Shown here in pieces: positions 31,951 through 40,664 of a stretch of DNA of 64,000 bases. The stretch's first letter is position 1. Every line of letters begins with the position of its first letter. The stretch comes from Marinovum sp048263515. Its GTDB lineage: Bacteria > Pseudomonadota > Alphaproteobacteria > Rhodobacterales > Rhodobacteraceae. A program made the position numbers and the translations under genes. The stretch covers positions 444,094 through 508,093 of the forward strand of contig NZ_JBLXEC010000001.1 in NCBI RefSeq assembly GCF_048263515.1, in the 5' to 3' direction. The notes beneath the pieces were generated by a model. That model had not been told where the DNA came from. It saw nothing but the letters and a program-made list of their open reading frames with translations, and did no database searches.

Positions 31951-33891
31951 TCAGCCTTTCAGCGGCAACCAGACCGCCATGGTGTTATCGTCGCGGTTGT
32001 TCCAGGCGAAGTAGGGGATCAAGGTCGCCGGGACCGTGCCGAGATCCTGCACCGTGACCGGGGCGTAAAGTGCCTCGCTCTGCCATTTTGCGCGCCGGGG
32101 CAGGTCAGTGCGCAGCAGGGTCAGACCAGCAAAGAGCCCTTCACCGGCGACAGGCTCCAACGCCGCATCGGCGGGCAGGGCGACATCGTTGATCGTCACG
32201 CCCTCGGGCAGGTCGGCGCCTTCGAGGCAATAGACCACCGGACCGGCCATCACCGCCACCTGATTGCGCACCTCCTCGACCTCCGGCCGTGCAGCCAACA
32301 CCCGCGGGCGGATGTCCAACGTCAGCTCGATCTCGTCGCCGGTGGCCCACTGGCGTTTCAGGGCCAGGTAGCGCGGGCCCTGGCCGGTCACTTCGACCGC
32401 CTCGCCATTGACGTATAGCGTGGTCTCGGCGCTCCAGCCGGGGATGCGCAGATGCAGCGTGGTCTCGTCCTCGGGCGCCTCGTCGACATGCAAACGCACG
32501 ACTCCGGACCACGGGAAGTCAGACACCTGCCGCAGGGCGATCCGGCCGGCCCCCAGCTGGGTCTCCAGCGTATTGGTGCCGTAGAGATGCACCCAGACCG
32601 CATCCTCGCCCGTCGAATAGGCCCAGCGGTGCAGCCCGGCGATGGTGCGGGTGACCTGCGGCGGGCAGCAGTAGCATGTCCAGCGGGTCCAGCGTCGGGG
32701 CGAGTCGTTGTTGCCGATGAAATGCGTCTCACCGTTGAAGCGCAGCGGGTTGGAATAGGTGAAATGCGTCCCCGAAAGTGACACGCCCGACAGACCGGTG
32801 TTGTACATCACCTGTTCGATCACGTCGGCATAACGCGCGTCCCCGGTCAGTTGCAGCATCCGCCAGGACCACATCGCGTTGGCGATATTGGCGCAGGTTT
32901 CGTTGTAGGCGGTGTCGGAGGGCAGCTGGAACGGCCGCCCGTAGGCCTCGGCGATCTGCTCATAGCGGGGGTGGCTGCGCTCTGCCGTGCCCTTGTGCAG
33001 CGCGCCGATGCCGCCGGTGATGTACATCTTGCGGTAGGTGGAATCCTCCCAGATCCGGGTGATCGCCGCCAACAGCGGTGCCTCGTCGGTTTCCATCACG
33101 ATGTCCGCGGCCCCGGCCCAGAGGTACGGCCCGGTCACCGCATGGCCCACCGCCTCGGTTTCTTCCAGCAGGGGCACCCGCGCTTGGCTCTGGTCGCCGT
33201 TGTTGCCGGGCAGGTCGGGGTGCAAACCGCGGTTCTCGACAAAGATGCGGGCGAGGTCGAGGTAGCCCGCCTCACCGGTCTCGCGGAAGAGCTCCACCAG
33301 CCCCATGATCTGCGAGGGGTTGAAGCCGAAACGCGCAAGGTCGGGGTCGCGGGTGATGAAAGTGTCGTAAAGGTTGTCGGCGGCGCGCAGGGCAATCTCC
33401 AGCAGGCGGCGGGTGCCGGTCACCTGGTGATGCAGGCAGGCCGTGGTGAAGAGATGGCCGAGGTTGTACATTTCGTGGTGCTCGATGTCGGTCCAGCGGC
33501 CAAGGTCGGTCAGGGTGATCTGGGTGTTGAGATAGCCGTCGGCCTCCTGCGCGGCGGCGATGATCTCGATGTAATCGCCGAGCCTCTGGGTCAGCGCGTC
33601 ATCAGGGGCGACGTCGGTCAGCAGCAGGATCGATTCCAGCGCCTTGTAGCAGTCGCCATCGCTCCAGTAGCGGCCATGGAAGCTGCCTTTGCCCGCTGCG
33701 ACTGCGCGGAAGTTGCCGAAGTAGGCAGCGTTCTCAGGGTCTTCCATGGCGTCGAGCACGCTGTGGATCGACTCGGTTCTGATCAGATCCTGCTTCTCGG
33801 CCCAAAAGCCGCCGGTCCAGCGCACGTGCCTGTCGGCAGGTCGGCGCAGCGGCGCATGCGCGCTGATCGGGGTCACGGGTTTTCCATCCAT
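31951..33891 (-). CDS. GH127-family glycoside hydrolase, beta-L-arabinofuranosidase-like, 646 aa
   Basis: Cleaves terminal beta-L-arabinofuranose in characterised members. The zinc-cysteine active site is complete when compared with Bifidobacterium HypBA1: E331 and C333 in NETCA, C408 (nucleophile) and C409 in CYCCPP, and E315 as likely acid/base. I chose ATG 33891 because GGAGA lies 8 bases upstream; a longer frame reaches 34053 but would run through the divergent operator. No signal peptide is seen, so it should be cytoplasmic. It is divergent from an ABC importer. GH127 also covers other furanosides, so the exact sugar is open. Confidence 0.87.
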   Translation of the reverse strand: MDGKPVTPISAHAPLRRPADRHVRWTGGFWAEKQDLIRTESIHSVLDAMEDPENAAYFGNFRAVAAGKGSFHGRYWSDGDCYKALESILLLTDVAPDDALTQRLGDYIEIIAAAQEADGYLNTQITLTDLGRWTDIEHHEMYNLGHLFTTACLHHQVTGTRRLLEIALRAADNLYDTFITRDPDLARFGFNPSQIMGLVELFRETGEAGYLDLARIFVENRGLHPDLPGNNGDQSQARVPLLEETEAVGHAVTGPYLWAGAADIVMETDEAPLLAAITRIWEDSTYRKMYITGGIGALHKGTAERSHPRYEQIAEAYGRPFQLPSDTAYNETCANIANAMWSWRMLQLTGDARYADVIEQVMYNTGLSGVSLSGTHFTYSNPLRFNGETHFIGNNDSPRRWTRWTCYCCPPQVTRTIAGLHRWAYSTGEDAVWVHLYGTNTLETQLGAGRIALRQVSDFPWSGVVRLHVDEAPEDETTLHLRIPGWSAETTLYVNGEAVEVTGQGPRYLALKRQWATGDEIELTLDIRPRVLAARPEVEEVRNQVAVMAGPVVYCLEGADLPEGVTINDVALPADAALEPVAGEGLFAGLTLLRTDLPRRAKWQSEALYAPVTVQDLGTVPATLIPYFAWNNRDDNTMAVWLPLKG

Positions 33892-33989
33892 GTCTTTGGT
33901 CTCCAATGGGTTTTTCATCATCTGGTCGGGGGTTTCCGGCGCTGCCGCGCGCGCGGGGCAGGGCCGAAAGGCTTGCAATTCGATCCGGG

Positions 33990-34021
33990 TTGACGGACGA
34001 TGCATAAACATATTATGTTTA
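33990..34021 (+). promoter_or_regulatory. Promoter with overlapping 17-base palindromic operator (regulon site 2)
   Basis: The perfect palindrome TAAACATATTATGTTTA spans 34005-34021. A possible -35 TTGACG (33990-33995) and -10 TATGTT (34014-34019) are 18 bases apart, so the palindrome would cover the -10 box. The site lies in the divergent gap between GH127 and the binding-protein gene. A further GTTTATCGAT at 34055-34064 matches half of the LacI operators at 18127 and 18182 but lacks the second arm. Confidence 0.65.
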
Positions 34022-34081
34022 GCTTTATCGACAAAACGCAATACCAACGACAAAGTTTATCGATCTTAGGAGGAGAGAAAG

Positions 34082-35362
34082 ATGAAGAGATTGAAACAGA
34101 GCGTGGCAGCCACCTGCCTGAGCCTGCCCTTGGCACTCGGCGCGCTGACCCTGACCGCCGCGCCGGCCGCGGCCGAAGGCGTGGTGCACCTGTTCCACCG
34201 TTCCGCCGCCGAGCCGATGCGGGTGCCGCGCATGGCGATGTGGAACGCCTGCGCCGAGCGGCTCGACATCGAGATCATCGAGAACTTCTCGCCGCCCAAG
34301 CAATACGAGGTGCAGCTTCCGGTGCAGCTCTCGAGCTCGACCCCGCCCGACATCTATGCCTATTGGGCCGGCGGCCGGTCGCAGTTTCAGGCCGCCACCG
34401 GCAAGATCCGCGCGATGAACGACATCTGGGAGGAGATCAAGGATAACTACCCGGCGGGCGTTCAGGCGACGAGCACCGAGCCGGACGGCAATGTCTACAC
34501 CATCCCGACCACCTTTCAGCCCAACGTCTTCTGGTACAACAAGCGCGTCTTTGCCGAACATGGCATCGAGCCGCCGCAAACCTGGGACGAGTTCATCGCG
34601 GTCGCGGCCAAGCTGAAGGAGGCCGGGGTCACGCCCTTCCTGCTCGGCTCGAAATCCGGCTGGGAGCCGCTGTTGTGGTTCGACTACATGGTGCTGCGCG
34701 TGGCAGGGTCCGAGTTCCGCAGCGGGCTGATGGCCGGCACCGAGAGCTACCTCGACCCGCGCGTCATCCAGGCAATGGAGATGTGGAAAGAGCTGCTGGA
34801 AGCGGGCTATTTCAACGACCGCACCTCGTCGCTGGGCTGGCAGGAGATGGCCACCAAGTTCGTCAACGGCGAAGGCGCGATGGAGCTGATGGGCACCTGG
34901 ACCGTCGGCAACTTCATCACCGCCGGTCTTGAGCCGGGCACCGATTTCGACGTCTTCGACTTTCCGCCGATCACCGAGGGCATCGAACTGGCCGTCGAAG
35001 GCGCGGTCGAAGGCTGGGCCGCCAGCGGCGCAGGCGAGAATACCGAGAACGCTCTGGCGATGCTGAAATGCGTGTCCGAGCGTGGCCCGCAGGAGCTGTT
35101 TGCGAAACAGGCGCAGCGGATGGCGGCCAACAAGGACGTGCCGGTCGAAATCTACGAACCGGCCTCGTTCCAGCCCACAATCGTCAAGTTCCAGGACATG
35201 CTGGACGCACCGTTCCACCAGAACCTCGAACTTGCCACCCATCCCGGCGTGACCGAGGTGGCCAAGCGCGAGCTGCCCCGCTTCCTCGCCTATCCCGACC
35301 AGTACATGAAGGTGCTGGAGCTGCTGGAAGGCCGCCGCAACGACGTCTTCGGCGACAGCTGA
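34082..35362 (+). CDS. ABC sugar transporter substrate-binding protein, family 1 (CUT1), 426 aa
   Basis: Periplasmic binding protein of the second CUT1 importer. The signal peptide ends near PAAA, before EGVVHLFHR. The hinge segment TIPTTFQPNVFWYNK lies near residue 141. AGGAGGAG precedes the ATG. With the divergent GH127 and downstream sulfatase and acid-sugar dehydratase, an arabinose- or galactose-containing sulfated oligosaccharide is the inferred ligand. Confidence 0.92.
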   Translation: MKRLKQSVAATCLSLPLALGALTLTAAPAAAEGVVHLFHRSAAEPMRVPRMAMWNACAERLDIEIIENFSPPKQYEVQLPVQLSSSTPPDIYAYWAGGRSQFQAATGKIRAMNDIWEEIKDNYPAGVQATSTEPDGNVYTIPTTFQPNVFWYNKRVFAEHGIEPPQTWDEFIAVAAKLKEAGVTPFLLGSKSGWEPLLWFDYMVLRVAGSEFRSGLMAGTESYLDPRVIQAMEMWKELLEAGYFNDRTSSLGWQEMATKFVNGEGAMELMGTWTVGNFITAGLEPGTDFDVFDFPPITEGIELAVEGAVEGWAASGAGENTENALAMLKCVSERGPQELFAKQAQRMAANKDVPVEIYEPASFQPTIVKFQDMLDAPFHQNLELATHPGVTEVAKRELPRFLAYPDQYMKVLELLEGRRNDVFGDS

Positions 35363-35370
35363 GGCAGAGC

Positions 35371-35397
35371 GGCCGGGCGGTCTCTCTCCGCCCGGTC
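35371..35397. terminator. Hairpin between binding-protein and permease genes
   Basis: A 10-bp stem with one G-U pair, built on CCGGGCGG / CCGCCCGG with a 7-nt loop, begins 9 bases after the binding-protein stop. No T-run follows, so mRNA protection is more likely than termination. Confidence 0.5.
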
Positions 35398-35420
35398 GCA
35401 TCCAAGAGGAGGACACTGCC

Positions 35421-36296
35421 ATGAACGCCCGGCTTACGCCCTGGCTATTCCTGATGCCCGCGATCGCGATCTACGGCATCTTCGGCGCCTATCCGATTTT
35501 CCAGACCTTCGCGATCAGCCTGACCGACCAGGTCGGCGTCGCCGAGCCGGGGAAATTCATCGGGCTGCAGAACTACGTCGCGCTGATGCAGGATGAATAC
35601 TTCCTGAACGCGCTGAAACACACCGGCATCTGGGTGATCGCCTTTCTGATCGTGCCCAATTCGCTGGCCATCACCATTGCGCTCTTGGTCAAGCAGACCT
35701 TCTGGGGCGCGAGCCTGATCAAGACGGTGTTCTTTCTGCCCTTGGCGCTGTCGTTTGCGATTGTCGGCATCGTCTGGGGCTGGATTTACGAGCCTGATGT
35801 GGGCCTTCTGGACCAGTTATTGATCGGGCTGGGTCTCGAAAGCCTGATCGTCGAATGGCTGGGCCCGGATGCGGCGACCTATTCGGTGATCGCGGCGGCA
35901 GCCTGGCGGCAGACGGCATTCGCCACGGTGGTGTTTCTCGCCGGTCTCTCGGCGATCCCGACCGAGCTGATCGAGGCGGCGAAAGTCGACGGCGGCACGC
36001 GGCGGCAGATCTTCTTCCGCATCACCCTGCCTCTCCTGAAACCGGCAAGCACCATCGCGGTGTCCTCCGCGCTGATCCATGCGCTCTTGGCGACCGAGAT
36101 CGTGCTGACCATGACCGAAGGCGGCCCGTTCGGCTCGTCCGAGGTGGTGGGCTACCGGATGTATATGGAGACCTTCTGGAACTACAAGTTCGGCTACGGC
36201 GCCGCGATCGGCGTGATCGTCACCCTGATGACGGCAACCATGGTGGTGCCCTACGTGCGCCGCATGGCCAAGGCCCAAGAACGAGACTGGAGCTGA
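35421..36296 (+). CDS. ABC sugar permease, MalF type, 291 aa
   Basis: Inner-membrane subunit with six hydrophobic segments and the EAA loop EAAKVDGGTRRQIFFRITLP near residue 187. AAGAGGAGG precedes the ATG at 35421. It is followed by the partner permease after 4 bases. Confidence 0.92.
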   Translation: MNARLTPWLFLMPAIAIYGIFGAYPIFQTFAISLTDQVGVAEPGKFIGLQNYVALMQDEYFLNALKHTGIWVIAFLIVPNSLAITIALLVKQTFWGASLIKTVFFLPLALSFAIVGIVWGWIYEPDVGLLDQLLIGLGLESLIVEWLGPDAATYSVIAAAAWRQTAFATVVFLAGLSAIPTELIEAAKVDGGTRRQIFFRITLPLLKPASTIAVSSALIHALLATEIVLTMTEGGPFGSSEVVGYRMYMETFWNYKFGYGAAIGVIVTLMTATMVVPYVRRMAKAQERDWS

Positions 36297-36300
36297 GGCG

Positions 36301-37194
36301 ATGACAGACATGACGACACAAATTTCTGCCGCGCCGCAGGAGCTCATCAACCGCGGTACCCTGCGTGAACGGCTCGAAGAGCCTTTCATGCGCGGCGGGC
36401 AGATCGGGCTTTTGCTGCTGCTGGCGCTGGTGTTCTTCCTGCCGGTGCTGGGCACGCTGCTGACCGCAGTCCGCACCATCCCCGACATCACGCAGAACGG
36501 CGCCTGGGCGCTGCCTGCGACCTACGAATGGGGCAACCTGGGCCGCGCCTTCATCGAGATGCTGCCGTACCTCAAGGCCTCGGTGATCATCACGCTGCCG
36601 TCGGTGGCGGGCACGCTGCTGGTGTCGATGATGGCGGGCTATGCGCTCAGCCGGATGCGGTTTCAGGGGCGGATCTGGATGTTCCTCGTGATCGTCTCGC
36701 TCAGCTTCGTGCCGATCCACACCCAGCTGATCCCGGTGTTCCGGCTGATGTCCGACCTGGGCCTGCACGACACCTTTGCCGCCCAGATCATCGTCCACAT
36801 CATGCGCCAGATTCCCTTTGCCGTGCTGATCATGACCAACTTCTTCAACACGGTGCCGGGCGAGTTGCGCGAAGCCGGCCGCATCGACGGGGCCAGCGAA
36901 TGGACGATCTTCCGGCGCATCTACGTGCCGGTGGCGCGGCCGGCGCTCTCGGCGCTGGTGGTGCTGGAATTCACCTGGATCTGGAACGACCTGCTCTGGG
37001 GCCTCGTGCTGACCCAAGGCGCGGGCAAGAAGCCCGTGACCGTCGGCATCCTGTCCTTCGAGGGCGAATACGAGATCGCCTGGAACATGGTCGCATCGGG
37101 CGCGGTGGTGGCCGCCATCCCGACGCTGGCCGTCTTCCTCGCTTTCCAGAAACACTTCATCCGCGGGATGACAATGGGGTCGGTCAAGGGCTGA
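36301..37194 (+). CDS. ABC sugar permease, MalG type, 297 aa
   Basis: The second inner-membrane subunit. It has a cytoplasmic N-terminal tail of about 35 residues, six hydrophobic segments and the EAA-type loop EAGRIDGASEWTIFRRIYVP near residue 191. The ATPase gene follows after 25 bases. Confidence 0.92.
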   Translation: MTDMTTQISAAPQELINRGTLRERLEEPFMRGGQIGLLLLLALVFFLPVLGTLLTAVRTIPDITQNGAWALPATYEWGNLGRAFIEMLPYLKASVIITLPSVAGTLLVSMMAGYALSRMRFQGRIWMFLVIVSLSFVPIHTQLIPVFRLMSDLGLHDTFAAQIIVHIMRQIPFAVLIMTNFFNTVPGELREAGRIDGASEWTIFRRIYVPVARPALSALVVLEFTWIWNDLLWGLVLTQGAGKKPVTVGILSFEGEYEIAWNMVASGAVVAAIPTLAVFLAFQKHFIRGMTMGSVKG

Positions 37195-37219
37195 GGCCCG
37201 CCCGACAAGGAGAACCAAA

Positions 37220-38296
37220 ATGGCACATGTAACCATCAACCAGGTCATCAAGAACTACGGCGCGGTGCGCGCGATCAAGGGCATCGACGTCGATATCGAC
37301 GACGGCGAATTCGTGGCCCTCGTCGGCCCCTCGGGCTGCGGCAAGACCACGCTTCTGCGGATGATCGCCGGGCTCGAGGACATCACCGGCGGCACCATCG
37401 AGATCGGCGGCAAGGTCGTGAACGGCTTGCAACCCAAGGCCCGCGACATCGCGATGGTGTTTCAGAACTACGCGCTTTATCCGCACATGAAGGTGGCCGA
37501 CAACATGTCCTTCTCGATGCAGCTGGCCGGCGCGTCGAAGGACGAGATCAAGGTCAAGGTCGAGGACGCCGCGCGCATCCTCAATCTCGAGCCTTACCTT
37601 GACCGCTACCCGCGCGAGCTGTCCGGTGGCCAGCGCCAGCGGGTCGCCATGGGTCGCGCCATCGTGCGCAATCCCAAGGTGTTCCTGTTCGACGAGCCGC
37701 TCAGCAACCTCGACGCCAAGCTGCGCGTGTCGATGCGGGCCGAGATCAAGTCGCTGCACCAGCGGCTGGGCACCACGGCGGTCTACGTGACCCACGACCA
37801 GATCGAAGCGATGACCATGGCCGACAAGATCGTGGTGATGAGCGAGGGCCGGATCGAGCAGGTCGGCACGCCGCTCGACCTATACGATGAACCGGCCAAT
37901 CTGTTTGTCGCGGCCTTCATCGGCTCGCCCTCGATGAACCTGCTCGAGGCGCAATTCTGCGACGGTGGCGTGCGCTTTGCCGATGGCACGGTGCTGGCGC
38001 TCGCGGGCACCGAGGGCTTCGAGACCGGCCGCCCGGTGATCGCCGGCATCCGTCCCGACACTTTTGAGCTGGCCGAGCGGGGCCTTGCGGTGCAGGTCAA
38101 CGTGACCGAGCCCACCGGCGCCGAGACGCAGGTGGTGGGCCAGATCGGCGACAAGCCGGTCACCTGCCTGATGCGTGAGCGGATCAGCGGGCGCTATGGT
38201 GACGTGCTGCATGTGTTGCCGCAGGGGCCGGTGCATCTGTTCGATCCCGAGACCAGCCTGCGGCTCGGCACCGCGCGCGCGGCCATCGTCAATTGA
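37220..38296 (+). CDS. ABC transporter ATPase, MalK/UgpC type, 358 aa
   Basis: Walker A GPSGCGKTT lies near residue 36, the signature LSGGQRQRVAMGRAI near residue 133, Walker B VFLFDEPLSNLD and the H-loop VTHDQ follow, and a TOBE domain completes the C-terminus. AAGGAG precedes the ATG. The stop overlaps the TTG start of the EamA gene (TTGA). Confidence 0.95.
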   Translation: MAHVTINQVIKNYGAVRAIKGIDVDIDDGEFVALVGPSGCGKTTLLRMIAGLEDITGGTIEIGGKVVNGLQPKARDIAMVFQNYALYPHMKVADNMSFSMQLAGASKDEIKVKVEDAARILNLEPYLDRYPRELSGGQRQRVAMGRAIVRNPKVFLFDEPLSNLDAKLRVSMRAEIKSLHQRLGTTAVYVTHDQIEAMTMADKIVVMSEGRIEQVGTPLDLYDEPANLFVAAFIGSPSMNLLEAQFCDGGVRFADGTVLALAGTEGFETGRPVIAGIRPDTFELAERGLAVQVNVTEPTGAETQVVGQIGDKPVTCLMRERISGRYGDVLHVLPQGPVHLFDPETSLRLGTARAAIVN

Positions 38297-39213
38297 GCGG
38301 CGCGCAACAGACATCGGCGGGGGCGGTTGCGGCCGCCCCCGCGTCACGCTCGATGCTCGCGGGCATCGGGCTGGTGGCCTTGGCCGGCGTCATCCTTGCG
38401 ACGCAGGACGCCGCCATCAAGGAGATGACCGCCCGGCATTCGCCGATCCAGATCGCCTTTGTCCGGTATTTCTGGCACGCGATCTTCGTCGCCATCCTGT
38501 TGCGGGCGCTGGGCCGACGTCAGGTCTATCGCACCCGGCATCTGCCGCTGCACCTTGTGCGGGCCGGGCTCCTGCTTATCGCCTCGCTGTCGATGTTCGT
38601 GGCCATCGCCCATATCCCGCTGTCGCAGGCCACCGTGATCCAGTTCCTCAGCCCGCTCGTGGTGACGCTGCTCTCGGTCCTGTTCCTGGGCGAGCGCATC
38701 GGCTGGCGCCGGATCACTGCGCTCTGCCTCGGATTCTGCGGCGTGCTGGTGGTGATCGGGCCGGGTGCGGGCGGGGCAGGCGGGCCGACTTTGGTCTGGC
38801 TTCTGCCGCTGCTCTCGGCCTTCGGCTCGGCGGGCTACGTGCTGATGACCCGCAGGCTCTCGGCCCCGGACGAGGCCGCGCCGGCGATGGCGCTGATGCC
38901 GGTCCTCTGCTTCGCGGCCCTGCTGCCGGCGCAGCTGATCTTCTGGACCGCCGTCACGCCCACCGACATGGTCATCCTCGCAGGTCTCGGCCTGACCGGA
39001 ACGCTGGCGCATGTCGCCATCCAGATGGGAATGCAGGCCGCGCCGGCCTCGATCCTGTCACCCTTTCTCTACAGCCAGGTGATCACCGCCGCGCTCTGGG
39101 GGGTCGTGTTCTTCAACGACCCGATGAGCGCCGGTTTTGTCCTCGGCACCACCCTGATCGTCGGCGCGGGCCTTGCCATCTGGTGGATCGAACGCCCGCG
39201 CCCGACCCCCTGA
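38293..39213 (+). CDS. EamA/DMT-family permease, 306 aa
   Basis: A drug/metabolite transporter-type protein with about ten hydrophobic segments in two EamA repeats (roughly residues 20-150 and 165-300). The start is a TTG inside the ATPase stop, which implies coupling; ATG 38353 would cut away the first 20 residues. Such carriers are usually exporters. Within this operon it might export a by-product or move a sugar acid. Nothing in the sequence decides this. Confidence 0.8.
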   Translation: MSGAQQTSAGAVAAAPASRSMLAGIGLVALAGVILATQDAAIKEMTARHSPIQIAFVRYFWHAIFVAILLRALGRRQVYRTRHLPLHLVRAGLLLIASLSMFVAIAHIPLSQATVIQFLSPLVVTLLSVLFLGERIGWRRITALCLGFCGVLVVIGPGAGGAGGPTLVWLLPLLSAFGSAGYVLMTRRLSAPDEAAPAMALMPVLCFAALLPAQLIFWTAVTPTDMVILAGLGLTGTLAHVAIQMGMQAAPASILSPFLYSQVITAALWGVVFFNDPMSAGFVLGTTLIVGAGLAIWWIERPRPTP

Positions 39214-39236
39214 GACTTCAATTTGAAAGCATCCGA

Positions 39237-40664
39237 ATGACCGCCAGGAACATCATCCTCTTCATCACCGACCAATGGCGCTGGGACACGCTCAACCAGC
39301 CGGGCCATCCCTGCAAGCTGCCCAACCTTCAGGCCTTCCGGCAGGAGGCCACCAACCACGTCAACGCCTTCACCTCGGTGCCACTCTGCACCCCGGCGCG
39401 GGGCTCGCTCTTTACCGGCAAATGGCCGCATCAGACCGGCACGATGGACAATGTCCAGGGCTCGTCCTTCTATCCGCACGGCAAGCTGCACCCGAGCCAT
39501 CCGACCTACATGGAGCGGTTGCAGGCGGCGGGCTACGAGGTTTCGTTCATCGGCAAATGGCACCTCGGCGCCGGGACGCTGCATGAGAGGGGCATCGACG
39601 CACCGCTGAGCGATGGCGGCAGCGAGGCATTGATCCCGGCAGACGATCTGGAATTTGCCACGCCGCGCAAGACGCCCTTCTACGGCACGATCACCAAGGG
39701 CACCCACATGGACGAAAAGCGGGTGAGGAAGGGCATCGAGACGCTCGAGAGCCTCTCGGCAACGGGCAAGCCCTTCTGCCTGATCGTCTCGCTTCCCGGG
39801 CCGCATTTCCCGCATCACGTGCCCGCCGACTGGGTGGCGATGTATGACGATCTGCCCGCCGACTACATGCCCGACAATTTCATCCCGCAGTTCACCGAAG
39901 CGGGCAAGCCGCAGGCCCAGGGTGCGCCGTACTGGCCGTGCCAGGACACCCGCGGGCTCGACCAGCAGGACTGGCGGCGCACCGCGCAGCACTACTTCGG
40001 CTTCTGCTCCTTCATCGACGATCTCTTTGGCCAGTTCCGCCGCAAGGTGAGCGATCTGGGGCTGGACGATGACACCAGCCTCGCCTTCACCGCCGATCAC
40101 GGCGAGATGCTGGGCGCGCATGGCTGGTTCGACAAGGGGCCGTTCTTCTACGAAGAGGTGATGCGCATTCCGATGCTGATCCGGCAGGCCGGTCAGGCCG
40201 AGGCCGCGGTGAACGAGGGTTTCGTCAACTTCCGCGACCTCTTTCCGACGCTGCTGGCCGAGAGCGAAGCGGCGGGCATCCTCACCCCCGATGAGGCCGC
40301 GCGCAGCTATGACGCCACCGATGACGACCACGCGGTCTATGGCTACGACGCCTATCAGGGCCGGCAGTTCAAGTTCCGCGGCATCCGCGAGAAGCGCTAC
40401 AAATATGCCTGGAGCCCGCATGACATCGAAGAGCTCTACGACCTCGAGGCCGACCCGCAGGAGCGGGTGAACCGCGCAACCGATCCCGCGATGGCGGCCG
40501 AGAAGGCGCGGCTCAAGGCGCGGCTGTTCGACTGGATGACCTCCGAAGGCGATGCCCTGGCCTTTGGTGGCTACCAGCTACCGGTGGGCAGCTACATCGA
40601 TGGCCGCCCGGCGCATGAACAACACGACCACCAGCAACATCTCAATCCGGCGTCGAAACAATGA
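39237..40664 (+). CDS. Type I sulfatase, 475 aa
   Basis: Formylglycine motif CTPAR with C51, metal-site segment FITDQ near residues 9-13, and TADHGEM near residue 284. No signal peptide is visible, so it is predicted to be cytoplasmic. It lies 23 bases after the EamA gene and overlaps the dehydratase gene by 4 bases. The substrate is probably a sulfated monosaccharide or short oligosaccharide imported by the CUT1 system upstream. The last 20 residues are His- and Gln-rich (EQHDHQQH) and have no known role. Confidence 0.92.
   Translation: MTARNIILFITDQWRWDTLNQPGHPCKLPNLQAFRQEATNHVNAFTSVPLCTPARGSLFTGKWPHQTGTMDNVQGSSFYPHGKLHPSHPTYMERLQAAGYEVSFIGKWHLGAGTLHERGIDAPLSDGGSEALIPADDLEFATPRKTPFYGTITKGTHMDEKRVRKGIETLESLSATGKPFCLIVSLPGPHFPHHVPADWVAMYDDLPADYMPDNFIPQFTEAGKPQAQGAPYWPCQDTRGLDQQDWRRTAQHYFGFCSFIDDLFGQFRRKVSDLGLDDDTSLAFTADHGEMLGAHGWFDKGPFFYEEVMRIPMLIRQAGQAEAAVNEGFVNFRDLFPTLLAESEAAGILTPDEAARSYDATDDDHAVYGYDAYQGRQFKFRGIREKRYKYAWSPHDIEELYDLEADPQERVNRATDPAMAAEKARLKARLFDWMTSEGDALAFGGYQLPVGSYIDGRPAHEQHDHQQHLNPASKQ

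Noticed and set aside
33892..34053. Longer N-terminus for the GH127 protein
   Set aside because: It would run through the palindromic operator and promoter of the divergent operon and has no ribosome site; ATG 33891 has GGAGA at good spacing.
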